Origin: Nitrososphaerota archaeon
GTDB lineage: Archaea > Thermoproteota > Nitrososphaeria > Nitrososphaerales > UBA183
Direction: 5' to 3'
DNA length: 64,000 bases
NCBI GenBank assembly: GCA_029785685.1
Contig: JAFLZE010000001.1
Span: forward strand, 64,282 to 128,281
Shown: one piece after another, positions 51,404-59,943 of the stretch
Layout of the letters: each line of letters begins with the position of its first letter
How positions within the stretch are numbered: the stretch's first letter is position 1
Position numbers and translations under genes: made by a program
The notes under the pieces: model-generated
Seen by the model: the letters and a program-made list of their open reading frames with translations, nothing else
The model's database searches: none
What the model was told of the DNA's origin: nothing

Positions 51404-52201
51404 TTGGACACATTCGAGCGGCTGGTTGCTGAAGCCTGGACCCGCCAGTTCCAGGGGTGGGACTTCGAGTTCCTCAACGGAAGATACGTCGAAGGGAGGA
51501 CATCGTGGAACTACGAGCGGCTGCTGGGGTTGAGGCTGGCAGGGGCAGGAACGTACCTTGACCTTGGGACAGGGGGCGGCGAGCTCTTGTCCTCAATGGC
51601 TTCGCTACCTCGTCGAACGGTGGCGACCGAAGGGTATCGGCCCAATCTTCAGGTGGCGCTCAGGAGGCTGAACCGCCGAGGCGTGGACGTCGTTTTCTCC
51701 TTTAGCGACGATAACGCTGCCACAGGGATGCAGCGGGGGGTGCTCCCCTTCAGAGACGCGACAATCGACCTGGTCAGCAGTCGGCACGAAGCCTTCGTGG
51801 CCAAGGAGACGGCGAGAGTGCTCCGCCCAGGCGGGGCGTTCGTCACGCAACAGGTTGGTCCTGGCAACGACGAGGAGCTGGCCCTGCTTCTGGGCGAACG
51901 TGAAGACGAGAGGGGGCGTTGGGACCTCGCCGAGGCCGTGAGGCAGGTCAGGGGTGCTGGACTGCGTGTGACCGAGAGCGGCGAAGAGAAGGTCCGCTCC
52001 AGCTTCCTTGACATCGGAGCTCTGGCGTATTATCTGAAGGCCGTAGGTCCTCTGGAGTTCGACGCGGCCAGTCTCGCCAAACTTGAGAGGCCCCTGAGGG
52101 AGGCTGACTCGAAGATACGGACTGTGGGATCCTTCGATGTCACCGCCTCGCGCTTCTACCTCGTTGCCGAGAAGCAAGGAGAGGATCCGTCCCAACATTA
52201 A
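51404..52201 (+). CDS. SAM-dependent methyltransferase
   Basis: Class I methyltransferase of 265 residues with motif I YLDLGTGGGELLSSMA, acidic post-I (VATEGYRPN) and ETARVLRPGGAFVTQQVGP. The N-terminal region WDFEFLNGRYVEGRTSWNYE is similar to many small-molecule or RNA-linked methyltransferases of unknown target. TTG start at 51404. Confidence 0.85.
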   Translation: MDTFERLVAEAWTRQFQGWDFEFLNGRYVEGRTSWNYERLLGLRLAGAGTYLDLGTGGGELLSSMASLPRRTVATEGYRPNLQVALRRLNRRGVDVVFSFSDDNAATGMQRGVLPFRDATIDLVSSRHEAFVAKETARVLRPGGAFVTQQVGPGNDEELALLLGEREDERGRWDLAEAVRQVRGAGLRVTESGEEKVRSSFLDIGALAYYLKAVGPLEFDAASLAKLERPLREADSKIRTVGSFDVTASRFYLVAEKQGEDPSQH

Positions 52202-52218
52202 TAGCGCCAATGCTGGCG

Positions 52219-52404
52219 ATGAGTCAGATGGGCAGGAGCGTCAAGGTCCATGACGACACCCACCGGGCGCTGATGCAGCTGAAGGCTAAGAGGAGGAGCG
52301 CAAGCGTCGACCAGGTGATACGAGAGATGATCAGGCAGTCGACTGGCACCTCGGTGGGGAAGCCCCCTCAGGGGGCGGAAGATCTGGCCAAGTACTCGGA
52401 GTGA
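52219..52404 (+). CDS. Ribbon-helix-helix-like small protein (antitoxin-type fold)
   Basis: About 61 residues: RSVKVHDDTHRALMQLKAKRRSASVDQVIREMIRQ is a beta strand followed by two helices in the RHH pattern of VapB-like antitoxins and small regulators. No toxin gene is next to it. I use ATG 52219; ATG 52210 is possible. Could be an orphan DNA-binding regulator. Confidence 0.7.
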   Translation: MSQMGRSVKVHDDTHRALMQLKAKRRSASVDQVIREMIRQSTGTSVGKPPQGAEDLAKYSE

Positions 52405-52453
52405 CGAACCGGCAAGACAGAAATACGAACCCGCTGAGCCTCCCGACCCATCA

Positions 52454-52600
52454 ATGGCAAAGTTCGACGGCATCGTAGGGAAGGCCCTGCTGACCGTGGA
52501 GGAGAAGGAGAACGAATTGACCCTCGTCTTCGCAGACAACAGGTACCTCTTCGTGAAGCTAGAGAATGGGAAAATCCACTCAGATAGCGTCCCTGAGTAA
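52454..52600 (+). CDS. 48-residue hypothetical protein
   Basis: MAKFDGIVGKALLTVEEKEN... ending KIHSDSVPE, followed by TAA. Beta-rich character (ELTLVFADNRYLFVKLENGK). It starts with ATG after an AAATACG box about 25 nt upstream and its stop is 1 nt from the convergent MBL gene. No family recognised; the composition and promoter support a real gene. Confidence 0.6.
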   Translation: MAKFDGIVGKALLTVEEKENELTLVFADNRYLFVKLENGKIHSDSVPE

Positions 52601-52601
52601 C

Positions 52602-53255
52602 CTATTCCTGTTCGAGTATTTCTACGGCCTTCGAGGCCCCGACTAGTTGCTTGAATCTCTCGGCATCTGCCTTTGTCCCCACGATAGACTGGAAGTGCAT
52701 CGGGACGACGACCTTCGCCTTCATTCCCTTCGCGGCCCCGGCCGCCTCTTCTGCGGTCATGACATAGGTGCCAGAGACAGGTAGGAACGCTACGTCGACG
52801 TCCACCGACTTCAACTCTGGGGTGGCGTCACTGTCTCCTGCGTGGTAGAACCTCACCCCATCGATTGTGACAATGTACCCCACACGGCCGTCCTCCTTAG
52901 GATGGAACACCTTCCCTGGTTCCCTGAACTTGTTGAGGTTGTACGCCGGGATGGCTTCTATCTTCACGCCCTTTGCTACGACAGTCGATCCTGGGTTCAC
53001 GAATAGTTTCTCTTGCTTGTACGCCTTCAGGGGTTCCTCGCACATCTTGGGGGCGACAATGGTAGCGGCCGCAGTGACGAACTTTCTGATGTCTTCATCG
53101 CTCAGATGGTCGAAGTGCTCGTGGGTGATCAGGAGCACGTCGGCCCTGTAGTCGCCCTTCGCCTTGAAGGGGTCGAGTATCACGGTCTTCGACCCCGACA
53201 GGACAAAGCCGTCATGCCCTAGCCAATGAACCCTGACGCCTTCGTATGTCCACAA
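52602..53255 (-). CDS. Metallo-beta-lactamase-fold hydrolase (UPF0173-like)
   Basis: 217-residue MBL-fold protein: HWLGHDGFVLSGSKTVILDPF, HEHFDHLSDEDIRKF (HxHxDH), YHAGDSDATPELKSVDVDVAFLPVSGTY (parts) and VVPMHFQSIVG. Similar to UlaG/UPF0173 family proteins of unknown substrate. TTG start at 53255, 12 nt after psmB, so probably co-transcribed with it. Confidence 0.9.
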   Translation of the reverse strand: MWTYEGVRVHWLGHDGFVLSGSKTVILDPFKAKGDYRADVLLITHEHFDHLSDEDIRKFVTAAATIVAPKMCEEPLKAYKQEKLFVNPGSTVVAKGVKIEAIPAYNLNKFREPGKVFHPKEDGRVGYIVTIDGVRFYHAGDSDATPELKSVDVDVAFLPVSGTYVMTAEEAAGAAKGMKAKVVVPMHFQSIVGTKADAERFKQLVGASKAVEILEQE

Positions 53256-53267
53256 AGAGAACCGCCC

Positions 53268-53867
53268 CTACAGGTCTATGCCTTCTTCCTTGATGCCAGT
53301 CTTGTCGACTGTCAGGATGTCAATCCCATTGCCGCTCATGGCGTCCCTGGCCACTGCCGCCTTAATAGCCAAAACAGCGAGGTCGCGCGCCTCTTTCTGG
53401 GTCATGTTGGGGTCGTACCCCGCTTCAATCACCCCGATGGCAGTCTCCTCGCCTGTCCCGACGGTGGCGTACTGGTCTGAAATCACGCTGCCCAACGGGT
53501 CTAGGACAAAGACCACTGGCTTGTCACCGATGCCTCCCAGAATGACCTGCGTCAGCAGAGGGGCGTACCTGTTCTGGAACATGAGGGTCGACATGAGCTT
53601 CGCGACAGAGTTGGGCCTCATGGACCTCCTTGATTCGAGCTCCTTCAGCTTAGAGTAAACAGAGACCTCCTTCACCAAGTTTTGCATGTCAGCCACCATT
53701 CCGGCGCAGACCGCGCCGACGCTGTCGGTGACCTTGAAGACTTTCTTGCCAGATTTGCTTCTCACGAAGTTCCCGAGGGTTATCCGCCGCTCCGCGCCCA
53801 TGATGACTCCGTCCTTGTAGGCGATGCCGACGGCTGTCGCCCCTGGCATGAACTGCTCGTAGGACAT
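53268..53867 (-). CDS. psmB1: Proteasome beta subunit lacking the catalytic Thr (beta1-like)
   Basis: 20S proteasome beta-subunit fold (199 residues). At the propeptide cleavage site an active subunit has G-T-T-T-V-G; here the residues are PGATAVGIAYKDGVIM, so the catalytic Thr1 is Ala. The beta core follows (GAERRITLGNFVRSKSGKKVFKV). It matches the inactive beta1 subunit type known in Sulfolobales (ATAIG there), which helps assemble mixed beta rings. Partner active subunit is at 59.9 kb. Confidence 0.93.
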   Translation of the reverse strand: MSYEQFMPGATAVGIAYKDGVIMGAERRITLGNFVRSKSGKKVFKVTDSVGAVCAGMVADMQNLVKEVSVYSKLKELESRRSMRPNSVAKLMSTLMFQNRYAPLLTQVILGGIGDKPVVFVLDPLGSVISDQYATVGTGEETAIGVIEAGYDPNMTQKEARDLAVLAIKAAVARDAMSGNGIDILTVDKTGIKEEGIDL

Positions 53868-53927
53868 CGGAAATCTGGCGGGGCGCCTGTGCCCGTCCTT
53901 TTAGACATTGTGCCTTTCGGCGCGACG

Positions 53928-54965
53928 TCAACCCTCGACGGGAGTCACAGTGGCGAGGACTCCATCCCCCGAAGGCACCGCCGTCCAGCGGCACCCGGTG
54001 AAAAGCCTCGCTAACCTGAGGCCCGACTCGAGGTGCGAGGTCATTGCGGGTATCTTCACCCGCGACTCGCGCTTCGCCAGCGAGAGGAGGGGGAGCAACA
54101 TATCCGCCAAGTTCGCATCCATGCACCCGCCCGATTGTTTGGCTGCCAGGAACCTCTCAGCGGCTTCCCTCCCCACCTCCTCGGCCGGCTTTCCCTTTGC
54201 TCCGACGGCGTCCGAGCCGAGAAACACGCCACCGTCGACGTGCGCGACCAGCACAGAGGTGCCGGGTGAATCAGACTCAGCCGTGCTCACCTCAGACTGC
54301 GCATCTATGCCCGCCCTTCGCAGGGTTTCGACCGCCGAGTCCGCCTGGCGCTGGGCGACTGCCTTCGGAAGGCTGCCGCAGCGGCTCATGACCCTGACAG
54401 ACTTCATCGTAGCCCTGGAAGTCAGGTCCAAGGCGGAGACACCCCCGCAAGGCTCGATGGACGCCGTGACGATTCCACCGCCCCTTGGGTAGTAGCCGCG
54501 CCGGGACGCGTTGGCTTCAAACTCAAGGCCGAGCGCCCTGTACCCCACTTTCGCGACTTCGCCGAAGTAGTCAAAGGTCGGGCTCCAGGGGACGTCTGTC
54601 CCTCCCACCAGTTGCAGCCTCAGGCGAGACCCGCTCAGGGCAACCGCAGGGACTACGGCCTGGAGGACCAAGGTTATGCTGGCAGCCGTCCCCATGTCGG
54701 CCGACACGGTGTCGCGCCTCGGGACCCCAGGGGCGAACGTCACCTCTTGGGAGCCTTCGGTCGCCCCGCCCAGCTCCCCGCCGAAAACCTCAGCGAGGAC
54801 CCTGAGCGCAGACAGGTGCTGCCTCTTGAGCCCTGGGACCTCCCTCCCAGCCCTGATTTTGACCACGCGGACGGGAACCCGTCTGATCGCAGAAAACGCC
54901 ACCGCCGAGCGGAGAATCTGTCCTCCTCCTTCGCCCTGTGAGCCGTCCACCTCGACGAAGTCCAT
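53928..54965 (-). CDS. rtcA: RNA 3'-terminal phosphate cyclase
   Basis: Makes 2',3'-cyclic phosphate ends. RTC motifs: DGSQGEGGGQILRSAVAFSAI, VKIRAGREVPGLKRQHLSALRVL (parts), and FEANASRRGYYPRGGGIV. 345 residues. ATG 54965. No RtcB ligase in this window. Confidence 0.95.
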   Translation of the reverse strand: MDFVEVDGSQGEGGGQILRSAVAFSAIRRVPVRVVKIRAGREVPGLKRQHLSALRVLAEVFGGELGGATEGSQEVTFAPGVPRRDTVSADMGTAASITLVLQAVVPAVALSGSRLRLQLVGGTDVPWSPTFDYFGEVAKVGYRALGLEFEANASRRGYYPRGGGIVTASIEPCGGVSALDLTSRATMKSVRVMSRCGSLPKAVAQRQADSAVETLRRAGIDAQSEVSTAESDSPGTSVLVAHVDGGVFLGSDAVGAKGKPAEEVGREAAERFLAAKQSGGCMDANLADMLLPLLSLAKRESRVKIPAMTSHLESGLRLARLFTGCRWTAVPSGDGVLATVTPVEG

Positions 54966-55050
54966 GGCGCGCCGCTTCAGGCAGGAGCCTGTTAAGCTGT
55001 GACGCTAGTCTTCTTAAATAGACCAGACGAGGCGGGCCGAACGAAATCGG

Positions 55051-55587
55051 ATGCGGGTCGGTCTCCTGGTCGGCCGGTTCCAGCCGTTCCATCTTGGTCA
55101 TCTTGAAGCTGTGAAGTACGCCCTGCGCGAAGTGGATTACCTCTACGTGGTGGTGGGCTCAGCGCAGAAGAGCCATGAAAGGGGCAACCCCTTCACAGCG
55201 GGCGAGAGAATTGCGATGATCAAGGCCGCTCTGGACGGAAACGGAGTGGACCCTGCGAGGTGGATGGCGATCCCCATCGCCGACGCCGACTCGCACTCGC
55301 TATGGGTGTCCACGGTGGGATCCATGGTCCCGAAGTTCGACATGGTATTCACGAACGACACGCTGACATACCTGCTCTTCAGAGAAGAAGGCATCCAAGT
55401 GAAGGCAGTGCCGTACCTCGACAGAGAGAGCTACTCGGCCACCAATGTGAGGGACAGAATCCTTGAACGCAAGGACTGGAAAGCGCTGGTGCCTGTCCAG
55501 GTGGCCAGTTTAGTGGAGAAGTTCGGCGGAGTGGAACGCGTGAGAGCGCTTATCCGTAAGGACCTGAAGGGTGGCAGACATGGATAG
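55051..55587 (+). CDS. nadM: Nicotinamide-nucleotide adenylyltransferase
   Basis: Archaeal NMN adenylyltransferase for NAD synthesis: VGLLVGRFQPFHLGHLEAVKYAL with the HxGH site (HLGH), ERIAMIKAALDGNGV and YSATNVRDRIL for the ISxT-like motif. 178 residues. ATG 55051, TATA-like TTAAATA at 55013-55019. Confidence 0.96.
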   Translation: MRVGLLVGRFQPFHLGHLEAVKYALREVDYLYVVVGSAQKSHERGNPFTAGERIAMIKAALDGNGVDPARWMAIPIADADSHSLWVSTVGSMVPKFDMVFTNDTLTYLLFREEGIQVKAVPYLDRESYSATNVRDRILERKDWKALVPVQVASLVEKFGGVERVRALIRKDLKGGRHG

Positions 55588-56674
55588 ACAGAAACTGATT
55601 ATGCTTCCCGGACCCACCAACGTGTCAGAGAGGGTCATGCGGGCGATGCTCAACCCGATCATCAATCACAGGGGTGATGAGTTCAGGGATCTGTACAAAG
55701 GGGTCCTCGACAAGACGAAGCGCTTCTTCCAGACGCAGGGGGAAGTGGTAATCCTATCCTCGTCGGGCACAGGGGGGGTCGAAGCAGCAGTCTGGAACCT
55801 CATACGGCCAGGGGACGTCGCCGTGGTCCCCGTCTTCGGCGAGTTCAGCATGAGGCTTGCGGAGACCGTGGAACTGGCCGGGGGCAAGGTGGTTCGGGTC
55901 GCTTCCGACTTCGGGAAGATTCCGACAATCGACCAGCTGAAGCTGGCGATGGAACAGCAGGAGAAAGTCAAGGCACTGTTCCTGGTGCACAATGAGACCA
56001 GCACCGGAGTGGCGGTCCCCTACGTCGAGGAGGCGACCAAGATCGCCAGGGACCACGGGGCCTTCGTGGTGATTGACGCCATTTCCAGCCTTGGAGGCTA
56101 TGCCATCCCGGTCGATCGCTGGGGAGTGGACATGTGCATCACCGGGAGCCAAAAGTGCGTCGCAGCCCCCCCTGGGCTGGCCCTGCTGTCGGTGAGCGAG
56201 AGGGTGGCAGAGTACCTGAAAGACTCCCCGCCAAAGACCAGGTACTTCGACCTGCCCAGGTACCTCGAGTATGGCGCCAAGGGGCAGACTCCATTCACAC
56301 CGGCCCTCCCGCTCTATTACGCATTGGACGAAGCGCTGGAGGAGCTTCTCGAAGAGGGCCTAGAGAAGAGGGTCGAAAGGCACAACCGTATGTCTGTCGG
56401 CATATACGACGGCCTGGCGAAACTGGGCCTTGGGGCGGTCGCGGAGAAGTCAGTAAGGTCCAAGACAGTAGTCGCGTCGTACTATCCCCAGGGGGTGGAT
56501 GACTCGAAGTTCAGGAAGGAGTTAGCCCAGGACAAGGGGGTCGTGATTGCAGGCGGCTTCGGCCCGTTCGCAGGCAAGGTGTTCAGGGTCGGATGTATGG
56601 GGCAGATCAACGAGGCCTATGTGGAGACCACGCTCCGCGCCATAGGGGAGACCCTCACCGCCTTCGGGAACTGA
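55580..56674 (+). CDS. Alanine-glyoxylate / serine-pyruvate aminotransferase family protein
   Basis: Class V PLP aminotransferase. MLPGPTNVSERVMRAML, ILSSSGTGGVEAAVWNLI, VIDAISSLGGYAIPVDRWG, and PLP Lys in CITGSQKCVAAPPGLAL. 364-367 residues. Start ATG 55580 or GTG 55571 within the end of nadM. Likely an alanine/serine-glyoxylate transaminase or phosphoserine route partner of the dehydrogenase at 33 kb, an inference. Confidence 0.92.
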   Translation: MDRQKLIMLPGPTNVSERVMRAMLNPIINHRGDEFRDLYKGVLDKTKRFFQTQGEVVILSSSGTGGVEAAVWNLIRPGDVAVVPVFGEFSMRLAETVELAGGKVVRVASDFGKIPTIDQLKLAMEQQEKVKALFLVHNETSTGVAVPYVEEATKIARDHGAFVVIDAISSLGGYAIPVDRWGVDMCITGSQKCVAAPPGLALLSVSERVAEYLKDSPPKTRYFDLPRYLEYGAKGQTPFTPALPLYYALDEALEELLEEGLEKRVERHNRMSVGIYDGLAKLGLGAVAEKSVRSKTVVASYYPQGVDDSKFRKELAQDKGVVIAGGFGPFAGKVFRVGCMGQINEAYVETTLRAIGETLTAFGN

Positions 56675-56711
56675 AACTCTTTAAACCCAACCCTGAGGCT
56701 GGTCAAAATCC

Positions 56712-57503
56712 ATGGCGTTTGACAAGGGCAGCCTGATATTCACCAACTACACCGCACGGGTGAAGGACACCGGCGAAGGCATCGAGTCCACGGTGGAGTC
56801 CGAGGCCAAGCGGCTCAAGATATACGAGGAGGCAAGGAGATACGAGCCTAGGCTCGTAGCGGTCGGCGAGGGGTGGCTCATCTCCGGCCTGGACGCCGAG
56901 GTGGCAAAGCTCTCGGTCGGGGACAAGAAGGAGATCGAACTCTCCCCGGAGAAGGCGTTCGGCAACAGGGACCCGACCCAACTCCGCATGATTCCGCTCC
57001 GGAAGTTCGGAGAGAGGGAGCATGAGCTAGCCGTGGGCGACAGTGTGGACGTGGACAACAGAGTCGGCATCGTGAGGTTCGTCGGGTCAGGAAGGGCACA
57101 AGTAGACTTCAACCACAGGCTGGCGGGGAAGTCCATAATCTACGACTTCGAGGTCCTCAGTAAGGTCGAATCCGACGGCGACAAGATAAGGGCGCTGATC
57201 GACAGGAGACTGGCAGGTGAAGGGAGCAAAGCGACGTTCGATGTGAACGGCGGTAGCCTGACTGTGACAATCCCGGAAGACCTGTTTCTGGTCGAAGGGC
57301 TCCAGATAATCAAGAGAGGAATCGCCAACGACGTGTTCAAGTTCGTCCCGGCCGTCTCGTCGCTTGCCTTCGTGGAGAACTTCAAGAACGAAAGGGCTCA
57401 CCCTAAGGCGGAGGAGAAGAAAGAAGAGACCAGTGCTGAGAAGGCGCAGCCGGCTGCTGAGAAGGCGCCCCCGAAGGCCGAGAACCAGGGCGAGACCGCC
57501 TAG
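56712..57503 (+). CDS. FKBP-type peptidyl-prolyl isomerase with long charged tail
   Basis: SlyD/archaeal long-type FKBP: GSLIFTNYTARVKDTGEGIEST, GEGWLISGLDAEVAKLSVGDKKEIELSPEKAFGNRDPTQLR (parts), with an inserted flap domain and an additional C-terminal domain. The last about 40 residues are Ala/Glu/Lys-rich (KAEEKKEETSAEKAQPAAE). 263 residues. TATA-like CTTTAAACC about 25 nt upstream. Confidence 0.94.
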   Translation: MAFDKGSLIFTNYTARVKDTGEGIESTVESEAKRLKIYEEARRYEPRLVAVGEGWLISGLDAEVAKLSVGDKKEIELSPEKAFGNRDPTQLRMIPLRKFGEREHELAVGDSVDVDNRVGIVRFVGSGRAQVDFNHRLAGKSIIYDFEVLSKVESDGDKIRALIDRRLAGEGSKATFDVNGGSLTVTIPEDLFLVEGLQIIKRGIANDVFKFVPAVSSLAFVENFKNERAHPKAEEKKEETSAEKAQPAAEKAPPKAENQGETA

Positions 57504-58537
57504 ATAACGCCGGTAGCCTTGGCCAGCGCTGAGGCGCTCCTATAATCGAGCTTCCTCTCCGAGAGTATTGTGTACCTGTCCGGCCGGATTGTACTCGCCT
57601 TGACCAAGGATTGGACCACCTGCGAATCACCGATGCCGATGGTCGAGGCCCTCACTGGGGCCCCTACGTTCGTGAGTGCGTTCCTCACCCGCTTCCAGTT
57701 GAGCCCGTGTAGCCGTGCCATCATTATCGTCCCAATCCCGCACTTCTCTCCATGAAGCCCGACCCCCGGCTCCAAGACATCAAGGTAGTGGCTGAACAGG
57801 TGTTCGGAACCTGAGCACGGTCTGGAGCTGCCGGCTATGCCCGCGGCCACACCGGTGCTGATGAGGGCTTCCACAAGGTCGCGGACGCTGCCCTTCCCGA
57901 ACCTCCCCATGGTCTTGGACCCGTCAAGGACCACGTCCGCGCTCATCAGGGCCAGGCTCGCTGAGTATCCTCCATAGTACTCCCCGGTCACCTCGTGCGC
58001 CAGCTGCCAGTCCTTGACAGCTGTCAGTTTAGACACCAGGTCCCCGCACCCCGAGGCGAGGAGCCGCTTCGGTGCGGAGCTGATTACCTCTATGTCAGCG
58101 AGGATTCCCACAGGAGGTTTGGCCTTCACAGAGTAAGGCCGGTCAAGCCCCCTGAGCGAAGCGAACGGGCTTGATATGCCGTCGTGGGACGCACTGGTGG
58201 GGACCGAGTAGAAAGGGATCCCGAGCTGGAATGCAGCCAGCTTTCCAACGTCCACGCTTTTGCCGCCTCCCACGCCTACTATCCTACCGGCCCCCCGGGC
58301 CGCGCGCGTCACCTTGTCGACGTTCTGCGTGTCGGCCGCTGTCACTTCGACCCAGACAGGTTTCCGACCTAGGGCGCATTCCACGGTGGCCCTCACCTTT
58401 GATGTGACCTGTGAGCCTGACGATATCACTGTCTTCCGGGGGCCCTTGTCGGTCACGAACTCCCCCAGCTTCTCGATGACCCCATCTCCTATCAGGACCT
58501 TGGTAGGGAGCTCCATCAGGTGGTAGCCGGGGCTCAT
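57500..58537 (-). CDS. egsA: sn-Glycerol-1-phosphate dehydrogenase
   Basis: Makes the glycerol backbone of archaeal ether lipids from dihydroxyacetone phosphate. NAD(P) motif RIVGVGGGKSVDVGKLAAF, zinc-site region TSASHDGISSPFAS and SEHLFSHYLDVL with GLHGEKCGIGT. 345 residues. ATG 58537, about 25 nt from CTTAAATC. The stop overlaps the end of the convergent FKBP gene. Confidence 0.96.
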   Translation of the reverse strand: MSPGYHLMELPTKVLIGDGVIEKLGEFVTDKGPRKTVISSGSQVTSKVRATVECALGRKPVWVEVTAADTQNVDKVTRAARGAGRIVGVGGGKSVDVGKLAAFQLGIPFYSVPTSASHDGISSPFASLRGLDRPYSVKAKPPVGILADIEVISSAPKRLLASGCGDLVSKLTAVKDWQLAHEVTGEYYGGYSASLALMSADVVLDGSKTMGRFGKGSVRDLVEALISTGVAAGIAGSSRPCSGSEHLFSHYLDVLEPGVGLHGEKCGIGTIMMARLHGLNWKRVRNALTNVGAPVRASTIGIGDSQVVQSLVKASTIRPDRYTILSERKLDYRSASALAKATGVI

Positions 58538-58667
58538 GTTGGGGGCGCCAGGTCTCCTGATTTAAGGCCACTTCGGTGAGTCGGGTTTCCGTCCGAGGCG
58601 AGGCATCAGAGGCATCCCGGCCAGGCGGCCGCCGACGCCCGACCCCGCTCCCCGGATGCAGGGGAAT

Positions 58668-58673
58668 TAAGAG
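58668..58673. repeat. Left target-site duplication of the insertion sequence
   Basis: TAAGAG directly before the left inverted repeat; the same six bases follow the right one at 59863-59868. This marks the original insertion site upstream of the proteasome gene promoter. Confidence 0.75.
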
Positions 58674-59862
58674 CATTAGATGCGAATAAGCGTCATCCAT
58701 GGTCGTCAGTCTTTTCGTCTTGCTCTAGTCTTGATGGCACCAGCGCCAAGAGCAAGACAGAGACCTTCGCCTCGAGTGCTGTCACCATGCCGTTCCCATG
58801 ACACTGCGCGTTGAAGACGCACCACGAATTGTAGATGCACACCGCCACCGCGTAGTAGAGGAACCTTACGGTGTAGTCCTTCGACGTCGTCCTGGGGAGG
58901 AAGACGTTATGCTCTCTGTAGGACGTCTCGATGCCCCACCTCATCTTGTACCGCCTGAGCGCCCTCTTCGGCGTGCAGTCCATGTTGGTGGCGAAGAGGT
59001 AGCCCTTCCCCACGTCGAGGTCGTCCGCCCTGAGGATCCTGAAAGGCTTCTCACAGGGGTAGGGCGCCTCCTCCCCGTCCCTGAGGCCGATTCGTTTCGT
59101 TATGGTATTCGACGAGAAACGGATAGCGTAGGCGTACCCACGCTCCTGAAGATGGACGGGGAGGGCGACCGAGGTGAAGCCTGCGTCGAAGAGGAGATGC
59201 CTGACCCTTATCCCCATGTTTCTGATCCTGTTCAGAGCATCGTCGATGAAGGTGAGCATGTGCGCCCTGCTCTTGATCGGCGTGAGGACCACTGTCAGTC
59301 TCCTCCCGTCGAGGAGGATGCTTGCCGTTAGGTACTGGTAGGCGTAGGAGGAGCTGTTCTTCGACCTCACGCCGTGGACCATCTCAGAACCCTTCTCGCC
59401 GTAGAAGAGCTGGTCGTGCCAATCGAACGCTATGGGGACGGGCCGGTTCAGGAGGCCCCCCTTTTCAGCTCTCCGACCTGCTCCTCCAGCACGACAGACA
59501 TGGAGCCAAGGAGCTCGTACCTGTCGAGGCCCTTGAAGTATGACAGGGCAGTCTCGCCTGTGGGGAACCTCCTGCTCCCCTTCCTGCAGCCGAGGAGCTT
59601 CCGCGATACGTTGCTCGTTCCCTCGGCGCAACCATCGAGTATCGAAGCCTTGACAAGCAGCGATATGTAATCCAGCTTCGGGTAGACGGAGTTGGGCTTC
59701 ACCTCGAAGCACAACAGCTCAGGCAGATACCTCATCAGGATGGGGTCGAAGCCATGGGCTAGCTCATTGGTCATGAGAAGCTCCGGGGTGGGCTCCTCCT
59801 CTACCCTCAGAGAGCCAAGATCGTAGAGCAGGAAATCAATCCACGCTTATTCGCATCTACTG
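58674..59862 (-). mobile_element. Insertion sequence, IS4-superfamily (ISH3-like)
   Basis: 1189-bp element. Left end CATTAGATGCGAATAAGCGT (58674-58693) and right end ACGCTTATTCGCATCTACTG (59843-59862) are inverted repeats matching at 19 of 20 positions. Flanked by 6-bp direct repeats TAAGAG (58668-58673, 59863-59868). It encodes one transposase in two frames on the minus strand. It sits between egsA and the TATA box of the catalytic proteasome beta gene. The intact ends and target duplication argue for a fairly recent insertion. Confidence 0.9.
58693..59774 (-). CDS. Transposase in two frames, probably joined by slippage at A4G6
   Basis: DDE transposase split in two frames. The N-terminal part (59774-59448; MTNELAHGFDPILMRYLPELLCFEVK...) ends LEEQVGELKRGAS. 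The C-terminal part continues from about 59457 as GGLLNRPVPIAFDWHDQLFYGEK down to 58693 and holds the DDE sites: FDWHD, LLFDAGFTSV and YKMRWGIETSYREHN (the Y-2-R-3-E pattern of IS4-type transposases). The frames switch at AAAAGGGGGG (59465-59456), a -1 move. This can be programmed frameshifting or polymerase slippage, or an inactivating indel. The coding look continues upstream of the ATG to about 59840 without a standard start codon. Confidence 0.8.
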
Positions 59863-59868
59863 TAAGAG
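59863..59868. repeat. Right target-site duplication of the insertion sequence
   Basis: TAAGAG directly after the right inverted repeat; pair of 58668-58673. Confidence 0.75.
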
Positions 59869-59885
59869 GACCCGAGCTTGGAAAG

Positions 59886-59893
59886 ATTAAATA
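59886..59893 (+). promoter_or_regulatory. TATA box of the catalytic proteasome beta gene
   Basis: ATTAAATA, only 17 nt downstream of the target duplication of the insertion sequence. The start codon follows about 50 nt later, so this gene has a leader of roughly 25-30 nt. Confidence 0.6.
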
Positions 59894-59943
59894 AGCAACA
59901 AGGAGGCGCGGCCCTTGTCCGTTCTGAGGGGTTTGTGGACAAA

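Noticed and set aside
50095..51477. Family III protein as formyl-CoA or carnitine CoA transferase with a start at 51477
   Set aside because: GHDIN, LGD and AIEP residues match alpha-methylacyl-CoA racemase, and the TATA-like box near 51265 rules out the long start.
59500..59712. Residues MLRGEAQLRL... as the N-terminus of the transposase
   Set aside because: This is the wrong frame over the real N-terminal part (59774-59448); only the segment after about 59457 is native in that frame.
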